From Notamacropus eugenii (Eukaryota > Chordata > Mammalia > Diprotodontia > Macropodidae): a stretch of 64,000 nt of DNA. The position numbers and the translations under genes are program-made. The stretch covers positions 59,420,385 through 59,484,384 of the forward strand of contig NC_092876.1 in the NCBI RefSeq assembly GCF_028372415.1, in the 5' to 3' direction. Below the pieces are notes generated by a model. It worked only from the letters and a program-made list of their open reading frames with translations. It was not told where the DNA came from and did not search any database. Positions 57,185 to 64,000 of this stretch are shown in pieces (positions within the stretch are counted from its first letter, which is position 1; every line of letters begins with the position of its first letter).

Positions 57185-57740
57185 TATGGTGGCCAGCAGC
57201 TTGGGATCAGTGACAATTCCATGAGTGCAGGGGACACTCACACTGGTGAGAGTATGGTAATAAGAGAAATGCAAATCAAAACAACCCTGGGTTTTCACCT
57301 CACATCCAGACAAAAGATGGGACTAGGCAATGTTTGAGGGGCTGTGGGGTGATATGCACACTGGTGCATTGTTGGTGGAGCTATCAAATGGTACAACCAT
57401 TTTGGAGAACAATTTGGAATTAGGCAAAATAAAGTGACTAATATGTCCATGTTCTTTGACCCAGAGATTCCATTATTGAACTAAGATCCTAAGGAGGTCA
57501 TAAATAAAAAAAAAGTCCTCAGATACACCAAAATATCCATCGCAGAATTTTTGTGATAGTAAAGAATTTTGTGGTAGTGAAGTAGTTTCTCATGACTGGG
57601 GAATCAGTACATAAGCTATAGTTATGGTACATGAATGTAATGGAAAATTAATATCATAAGAAATGATGAATATAATGAATACAGAGAAGCTTGGAAAGAT
57701 CTCAATCCAAAGTAAATGTTGAAAAATTAGAAAAAAACAA
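57185..57740 (+). mobile_element. Old L1 LINE fragment
   Basis: AAATGCAAATCAAAACAACC, TGCATTGTTGGTGGAGC, CATTTTGGAGAACAATTTGG and TTTGACCCAGAGATTCC parallel the L1 pieces at 27570-27800 and 52720. Many frame breaks. Confidence 0.8.
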
Positions 57741-58245
57741 GCATGGCTCAAAAGAAGGGAGATGAGAAGACATTTTTATCCCTCCCCTTTGAAGAGGCAG
57801 GAGGTCTACAATACACATTGCACATATTTTCAGTCTTTTTCAATATATTAATCAGTTATTTTAAATCTGTTGATTTTTTTCCTCTTTTTTTTCTTTTGTC
57901 TTCAAAAATACTATTTGTCATCAGGTATAGCTTTTAGGGATGGAAAGAGGACAGGATACTAGGGAAACAGAAGACATCAATACAAACTTATTTAAAAACA
58001 AGGAATAGTAACATAAAAAAGTAACTATGTATGGTTTTTATTACAAATTGAGCAACAGAGTAAGATTTCCACAGACTGGAGTAGTGGGTTGACTGTAACC
58101 AGATGAAATCTCATAGTGATAAATGTAAAGACCCATACTCAGGTTTAAAAAGTCAATAGCAAAAGAACAAGGCAAGAGAAACGTGACTAGGTATCAGTTC
58201 ACGTGTAGCTTCCTATGAATCTACAGTGTGATTCAGCAACCAAAG
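57741..58245. other. Intron sequence, unassigned
   Basis: AT-rich; 57741-57900 may be further old L1 3' UTR. No gene. Confidence 0.4.
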
Positions 58246-58249
58246 ATGT

Positions 58250-58680
58250 CAATCCAAGCTTAGGCTTTGTTAACAATGTGTAGTGCTTTCAACAAGGGAG
58301 AGAGGATGGGCATGCTGCCCTCTGCTTTGACCAGGCCATATCTGGCCTGTGTTCCACTTTGGGTACCATATTTTAAGAGGCAGAGGGATGAGCTACAGAG
58401 TGCTTGAAGGAGGGAGACTAGGAAGGAAGCTGTGCTGTAAGTGGATCAGCTGAAAGAACTCGGGGTATTAGAGTGAAGGAGTGGGAAGACATGCCTGGTG
58501 TCTTTTGATATCTGAAGGAGCTGTCGATCTGAGGGAGCTTTTGCTATCTGGGTAGTTGTTGAGGGTCCATGAATGGGAGATACAGAGAAGCAGTTTTTGG
58601 TTCAATGTAAGTAAGAGCTTGGTAATAATTTCAGTGGCCCAACAGATGGAAGAGGTTGACTTGTTAGACAATGAGCTCCT
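58250..58680 (+). repeat. CR1/L3-like LINE region
   Basis: AGGCCATATCTGGCCTGTGT, TCCACTTTGGGTACCATATT, GGGATGAGCTACAGAGTGCT, GGAAGCTGTGCTGTAAGTGG. Confidence 0.65.
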
Positions 58681-58909
58681 TATCACCTGAAATGTTCACG
58701 TATTTGACTGATGATGACCAGCTGGAGATGACCAAGAGGGGATGTCCACATGTGCAAGGTCAAGTATTCTAGGCTTCCTTATATACTAAGAGAGAAACTG
58801 ACCGGACCACACTCACATAATGAGTGGAGATGATGGGGTCTGAGAGAGAAAGTTGAAAACTTTCACCTCAAGGGTTTTGAGTTGAAGTATCTCTAGTTGT
58901 CCAGATTTG

Positions 58910-59830
58910 AAACCTTGGAGTCAAACATAACTCTTTCTTTCATCTGCCATGGCCAACGGCAGCCAAAAATTGCCAGTCCGTTACTCTGCAATATCTCTTG
59001 CATTCCTCCCCTTCCCTCCATCTATGCAGCTACTACCTTCTCACCTCGATCTCCCTGCCTCTAGTCTCTTCTCACTCCAATCCATTCTTTACATAGGTAT
59101 CAGATGAATATTCCCCAGACCAACTCCCTACTCAAAAATGGCTCCCTATTGCCTCTACGGCAAAATACAAAAATCCTCAGACTATCATTTAAAGCCCCTC
59201 CCCCACAGTTGGCTCTCAACTACCTTTTTGTTTTTCGTCTTAGTCCCTTTCTTTTTCCCTTTTTTGGTGATCCTTTTTATTTTTTTAAAATTATTACTTA
59301 ATTTTTAGCTTTCAACATTCACTTTTATAAGATTTTGAGTTCTAAATTTTTATTAGTCACATACTCTCTGTGTTTAATATGATTGTACATGTATAACCTA
59401 TAACAGATTGTTTGCCATCTTGGGGAGGGGGGAGAAAAGTTTGGAACTCATAATCCTATAAAGATGGATATTTAAAACTATCTTTACATGTAATTGAAAA
59501 AATAAAATTCTCTTTACTAAAGAAGAGAAAAGAAATCCTATCTTCTCCCTTTGTGATTATCCATGTTTGGAATTTACTTACTTCTCCCTTCCAACCTGGA
59601 GGATCCCTAGCTCCTTCTGAAACACATCTCAGATGCTACCTTCTACACAAGACCTTTCCTGTTCTCCCCTTCCCCCAGTTATTAGCATTTTCTCCCTCTT
59701 GATAGTACTTGATATTACTTCGCATGTATCTGACATTTAATTACTTGCATGCATGTTTGCAGTGATCCTGTACCTCCCCACTGTCCTCTGTGGGATGTTA
59801 AGTTCCAGTTCTTTGTAGAAGTATTCCATG
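58910..59830 (+). repeat. L2 LINE split by L1 ends
   Basis: 58910-59230 (CTCTAGTCTCTTCTCACTCC, AAAATGGCTCCCTATTGCC, CAGTTGGCTCTCAACTACC) and 59540-59830 (GATGCTACCTTCTACACAAG, TTCTCCCTCTTGATAGTAC) are consecutive parts of one L2; 59266-59530 separates them. Confidence 0.75.
59266..59530. mobile_element. Two L1 3' ends facing each other
   Basis: 59266-59360 is an antisense L1 3' end (AGCTTTCAACATTCACTTTT). 59370-59530 is a sense 3' end (GTACATGTATAACCTATAAC, TTTACATGTAATTGAAAAAA). The inverted layout suggests two insertions or a rearranged one. Confidence 0.75.
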
Positions 59831-60335
59831 TAGATGTTGAATACAGCATGTAGTGCCAGACATCAACACTAATGGAAGTTGGTTTTAAAAAATATGGGCC
59901 TTTGTTTCCAGGGGAATTATGGGGAGAGAATTAAAGGGACTTTTGCAATTTCCTGAAGGCAATCCAGTTAGCTCAGCTTCTCTTGTTCTATGTTGAGACC
60001 AACTCGCTGTCCATCCTTCTGCTCTCCTAGATACATACACACATAAATAGACTCACACACACATGAATCAATAAGTGTACAGGCTATCCATATCTATGTC
60101 TTAATTCAGGCAAGAGATGAGAGACTCCAACCTAGGACCAATGAGGAGCTTAGAGGATAAGCGGAATAAAAGACATCCTTAGGGAAATGCATGGCAGCCT
60201 CAGGCATTTAGTAGCTAAGGGACCCTGAGCAAGTATCACTGGGGGGCAGGGTAGGTTAAGAAGATCTGAAAGGTAGACAGGTTATAAAGGGCTCTGAATG
60301 GCAAACAGAAGATTCTGCCCTGGAGTGACAAGGAA
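59831..60335. other. Intron sequence, unassigned
   Basis: 60250-60330 (GATCTGAAAGGTAGACAGGT, GGCTCTGAATGGCAAACAG) may be a fragment of the long L2-edge repeat. Nothing else. Confidence 0.4.
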
Positions 60336-60339
60336 GATA

Positions 60340-60530
60340 AGTCTTCCACCATCTCCTGTGATTCCTGTCTACAGCTTTCTTCATACATGTTTGTTTGCAT
60401 GTGTCTCCCTCATTAAACTGTAAGCTCCTCCAGGGCAGGGATTGTGTTTTGTCTCTTTATTGTATCTCCAGTGCTTAGCACAGTGCTGATACATAGGAGG
60501 TGCTTGATAAAGGTCTATTGATTGACTGCC
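60340..60530 (+). repeat. L2 LINE 3' end
   Basis: CTGTAAGCTCCTCCAGGGCA, CCAGTGCTTAGCACAGTGC, AGGTGCTTGATAAAGGTC. Confidence 0.88.
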
Positions 60531-62035
60531 ACTACTCTAGTGCAGGCTGTCATCACATCATGTCTGAACTATTTTAATAGCCTTTTTCCATGTGGTAGCC
60601 CTTCAGATAATTAAAAGCAGTAATCATTTCTTTCCCTCCTCCAGTAAGTATGTCCTTGTCCTGACCAAATATCACTCCCCTCTACTTTCCTTTAACTTAT
60701 CCTCATAGGATCATGGGGATGGGTGGGGGGGTAGGAGAGTTGGTGAGCAACATACCAATCCTCCTATCCTCATGGAAGTTAGGCAGATTTTTTCCATAAA
60801 ATATGGAAATCATCCTTGAGACTTAGTTGGTTCAGAGGATGAAAGGCTCAGGCTATTGAGATCATTTCCTGGTAGCCTGAGTACAAAAAAGTAAGGAGAT
60901 GCTTGCTACAGACAGTCTCTGATGGACCGAAATAGGAAACTGAGAGGCAGGGGATCTTTACTTGGCTGAATCAACTTAGGGGGTCTTCAATGCCGATCTT
61001 TCTCCTGCAATGCCTAAGTAAATCTCCTTTTGCTATCTATTCAGAGACCTGTGAGGATCTCATTTTGTTCTGATATCAAACATAAACCACCCGGGGCCTT
61101 GCCTTAGTCAGCTAAAGCCCAGAGTGGGGGGCTTCTGATTCCCATTTCATTCTGTTTGATCCCTAAATTGTCATCATTCATTTAAAAATGCATTTTGATA
61201 AGAAAGGTTTTGGTGATATTATGAAATTATACAGGAGCCTGTCAGAAGGTAGCCATAACTCTGAGGGTCAGTGGGGCCCATGTTATAGAAAGTAAATACT
61301 TTCCAGTTCCCATCTGCAAGACAGCTTTTTTCTATTTGCAGAAACCAACAGGACTTCATTCAATTATTCTCCAAGAAAGAAAATGGAACATCGGAAATGC
61401 AAAGTGGTTTTGGGGGCTATCTGAAGAGAGATCTATGAGCCCACCTGGAGTCATTTAGGAAGCCCACCAGGAGGACTGAATTAAAATTATGCACTTTCAA
61501 ATGGATCAAGGATGTTATTTATCCATGCTGAGAGGAAGCTGTGGGCTCACATCCCTGCTGATGCAGTCATGGCCAGATGTGACTGCAGCTGGCTCTGATC
61601 AATGGGAAGGCACAGAAATCCCCAGGCACCCCTATCTCAGCAGAAGGGAGCCTTCCTCAAAGGTTTCTGAGATCAAGGGCAAAGATGGAGGTGGAAGCAG
61701 TGGGGGGTATGAATGAAGACATAGCTCACTACCCACTTTAGAAAGGGGAAGTTATTACATCAGGCCAAGCCAGAGAAAAGGCTAGTGAGTAGATGGAAGG
61801 AAACTTGCATTTTACGACTCAGTTCATCTCACTTGGGATTCATACTTTTGAGGACGGCTGGATGACTGATACCAGAAAAGCCCAGACAACATTCTAGCCA
61901 TGGGTTTTCCCCCATTTTGGAAGTTCAGCAAAGTACTGACACAGCATTCTCATGATGCCTAGAACTCTGGACCCCAAATTGTTCTGTGCTGCCAAATGAT
62001 TCACGTTCATCCCCTAATATGTGTTATAAACCTCT
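60531..62035. other. Intron or intergenic, unassigned
   Basis: 60535-60720 may be CR1/L3-like (CTTTTTCCATGTGGTAGCCC). From 60720 to 62035 almost no repeats are recognised, unusual for this window. A 75-codon ORF at 61489-61716 shows no family resemblance. Confidence 0.45.
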
Positions 62036-62039
62036 TGTT

Positions 62040-62235
62040 TCTGAGACAGTTCAGTAAAGTGGATGGTGCAGGAAAGGCACCTGACTTTGAGACCTGGCTG
62101 TGCCACCAGCTAGGTGTGTGCATGTTTGTGGGCAAGCTTGAACCTCAGTTTCTGTGTCTCTAAAACAGAGATATATAAAACCTGCACAACAATTTCTCAA
62201 GGACAATGTGAGAATGTTTTTTTCAGTAAACTCTA
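62040..62235 (+). repeat. MIR SINE, diverged
   Basis: TAAAGTGGATGGTGCAGG, TTTGAGACCTGGCTGTGCCA, CCTCAGTTTCTGTGTCTC. Confidence 0.65.
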
Positions 62236-62329
62236 AATGCTTCAGAAACATGACCTATGAAGAGTGTATTTCCTCTTTTTTCTAATAATGAAAGCCATAC
62301 AACTGTGGAAACAATCCATTTTCCACAAA

Positions 62330-62660
62330 CCTTCCAAAATGGTTTTCTTAAAGGGTACATTTAGCCATGTCATTCCCCTGCTCAATAAACTCTGGTGGCT
62401 CCCTATTATCTTTAGCATAAACTATCGATAACTTTGTTTGGGTTCTAAGGCGCTTCATGACCTGCCCCTACCTATCTTTCCAGATTTGTTGAGCTTTAGT
62501 AGCTCAAAACTGAATTGAGACTTGTGGTACATCCTGCATATTACTCCCCTTTCTGTCCACTGTGGTTCAGCTAGACTGGTCTTCTCTCTTTGTTCCTCAA
62601 AGAAGGTGCTCTAACTGCACCTGGGCCTACTTCTCTTCCCCTCTCTACAGTCTCACCTGG
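62330..62660 (+). repeat. L2 LINE region
   Basis: GCCATGTCATTCCCCTGCTC, AAACTCTGGTGGCTCCCTAT, GCGCTTCATGACCTGCCC. Confidence 0.8.
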
Positions 62661-62729
62661 TGATTGCATCAGCTCACAAGAATTCAAATTATCATCTCTG
62701 TGTAGGTGATTACCAGATTTTTATACATA

Positions 62730-62860
62730 CACCTATGTCTAGATATGTATATATATATGCATATATATGTGTTTGTATATATACACATATAAAAGCTCTC
62801 TCTAAAATCTATGATAATACAATATAATGTGACATGATAATATATATGTGTATAGGTTAT
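62730..62860. repeat. TA/TATG-rich simple sequence
   Basis: GATATGTATATATATATGCA and related alternating runs. Confidence 0.88.
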
Positions 62861-62866
62861 ACACAC

Positions 62867-62950
<84 letters not shown>
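62867..62950 (+). repeat. (ATCT)21 microsatellite
   Basis: 21 uninterrupted tetranucleotide units, so very likely polymorphic in length. Confidence 0.98.
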
Positions 62951-63339
62951 GAAATATCCAGCCCTAACTTCTCTCCTGACTCCTTTTTCCTCCTACCTGC
63001 CAGACCACCCCTTCCTCAGTCTCCTTTGCTGTATCCTCATCCATGACACACCCAATAACTTTGGGTGTCCCCAAACCCAAATCACTCTGGCTCTCACTGA
63101 TTGGTCCACAATAGGTTCCAATCCAAGCCTCACTTCCTCATTGTTTGGGTTCTGATGACTCAGGGTGAGTATAAATGGTAATTGTTTCTGTTTTGGCCAG
63201 AAATGGAGTCTTCCCCTCCCAGAGTGAATTTTTTTTACTAGATAAAAGGGGCCTTTTTTTGCCTCATTTCTTACCTAGCTTTAATCACTGAATGGGCATT
63301 GCCTCAGTCAAATTGAACCCTATTGAAACCTTAGCTTAA

Positions 63340-63540
63340 AAAGGTCAAGGTCTCTCACTGCATCCAGGGCCATCTCCAATCATCCTGATCCACTTCTGGC
63401 CACTGGACCCAATTGTCTGTGGAGGAGAAAGTGAGGCTAGTGACTGCACAGGCCTGACTCACTTAAATCCAGTTCACTTAAAGTGATGGCATCATCTTCC
63501 TGATGTCCTAGTTCTCTTTGAGAACAAAGGACAAACAACA
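63340..63540 (+). repeat. Long CORE-SINE, 3' half
   Basis: CCAGGGCCATCTCCAATCAT, TTCTGGCCACTGGACCCAAT, AGTGATGGCATCATCTTCC, TTTGAGAACAAAGGACAAAC. Sense; same SINE type as 29148-29463. Confidence 0.8.
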
Positions 63541-63728
63541 GACTTGGGCCCTCTTTTATTTTTATAAATAAATTTTTACTTCACTCTCTCATCACTCATT
63601 GCCTCTTAGACACTTGTTCCTGAGACACCTTCAATTCCATTCGGTATCATTTCCCCAAACCCTTCCCTCATCCACCTCTCTTTTACTGAAAAAGGGACCA
63701 CAGTCACCCAGGCTCAGAACTCTTATAC
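63541..63728. other. Unassigned
   Basis: AT-rich run then unclassified sequence; nothing recognised. Confidence 0.4.
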
Positions 63729-63729
63729 A

Positions 63730-63905
63730 TACATCTCATATATGCCTCCTGCTCTCCTCTGACACAGACTACTCTGGGACAGCCCTCATCAGTTCACACC
63801 TGGATGACTTTGATAGCCTGCTGGCTGATCTTCCTACATCAAAACCTCTCTCCACTCCATCCGGCCTCCTCAGTTGTCAAAATGATTGTCTTAAGGTGAT
63901 CTGAC
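63730..63905 (+). repeat. L2 LINE region
   Basis: TCATCAGTTCACACCTGGAT, GACTTTGATAGCCTGCTGGC, CCACTCCATCCGGCCTCC. Confidence 0.7.
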
Positions 63906-63914
63906 CAAGTCTCC

Positions 63915-63915
<1 letters not shown>

Positions 63916-63980
<65 letters not shown>
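63916..63980 (+). repeat. (CA)n microsatellite
   Basis: About 30 CA units near the right edge of the window. Confidence 0.97.
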
Positions 63981-63983
<3 letters not shown>

Positions 63984-64000
63984 TCACCTCCAGGGTAAAA

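Noticed and set aside
61489-61716. 75-codon ORF in a repeat-poor stretch, possible TMCO4 exon
   Set aside because: On the wrong strand for TMCO4 and no resemblance to TMCO4 or any family.
1-64000. tRNA genes at the SINE heads
   Set aside because: The tRNA-like heads (such as GGCAGCTAGG or GGTGCAATGG) belong to MIR and CORE-SINEs and cannot fold as complete tRNAs.

Overview
This window looks like marsupial nuclear DNA. The evidence is the repeat content: many MIR/THER1 SINEs, marsupial CORE-SINEs of the Mar1/WALLSI type, L2 and CR1/L3 fragments, and L1 3' ends with the marsupial-type tail. The species cannot be fixed from the sequence. The gene order NBL1 - HTR6 - TMCO4 is the one found on human 1p36.13, so this is conserved mammalian synteny.

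Region by region: (1) 1-3.6 kb holds the coding part of NBL1 (DAN, a secreted BMP antagonist) on + in three coding exons, with a 1.5-kb 3' UTR. (2) 3.6-8.7 kb is repeat-rich intergenic DNA with a perfect 121-bp inverted repeat around a 696-bp spacer. (3) 8.75-10.8 kb is a CpG-rich promoter/first-exon region. (4) 10.18-20.18 kb is HTR6 (serotonin 5-HT6 receptor) on +, three coding exons, 435 codons, open throughout. (5) From 22.99 kb to the right edge is TMCO4 on -. Only its last three coding exons (about 220 C-terminal residues) could be found, at 42.0, 37.5 and 23.0 kb. No exon was recognised from 42.1 to 64 kb, which is read as one long intron or exons I could not see.

HTR6 and TMCO4 converge, with 2.8 kb between their stop codons. 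The three genes are unrelated in function: extracellular signalling, a Gs-coupled serotonin receptor, and a membrane protein with a DUF726 hydrolase-like fold.

The strongest unexplained structure is a 33-bp tandem repeat family. About a dozen arrays in both orientations are scattered from 12.6 to 52.7 kb. At least one runs directly into a THER1/MIR SINE, so the unit probably arose from the SINE's 5' part. Two inverted arrays flank the 118-nt TMCO4 exon at 37.5 kb, and two more flank the last HTR6 exon. Because the unit is 33 bp it gives long spurious ORFs. Other notable items are an HTR6 with a longer, glycosylatable second extracellular loop and no proline after the serine matching human Cdk5 site Ser350, and L1 insertions with clear target-site duplications. 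I saw no CRISPR array, tRNA or rRNA gene, and no intact virus-like element.
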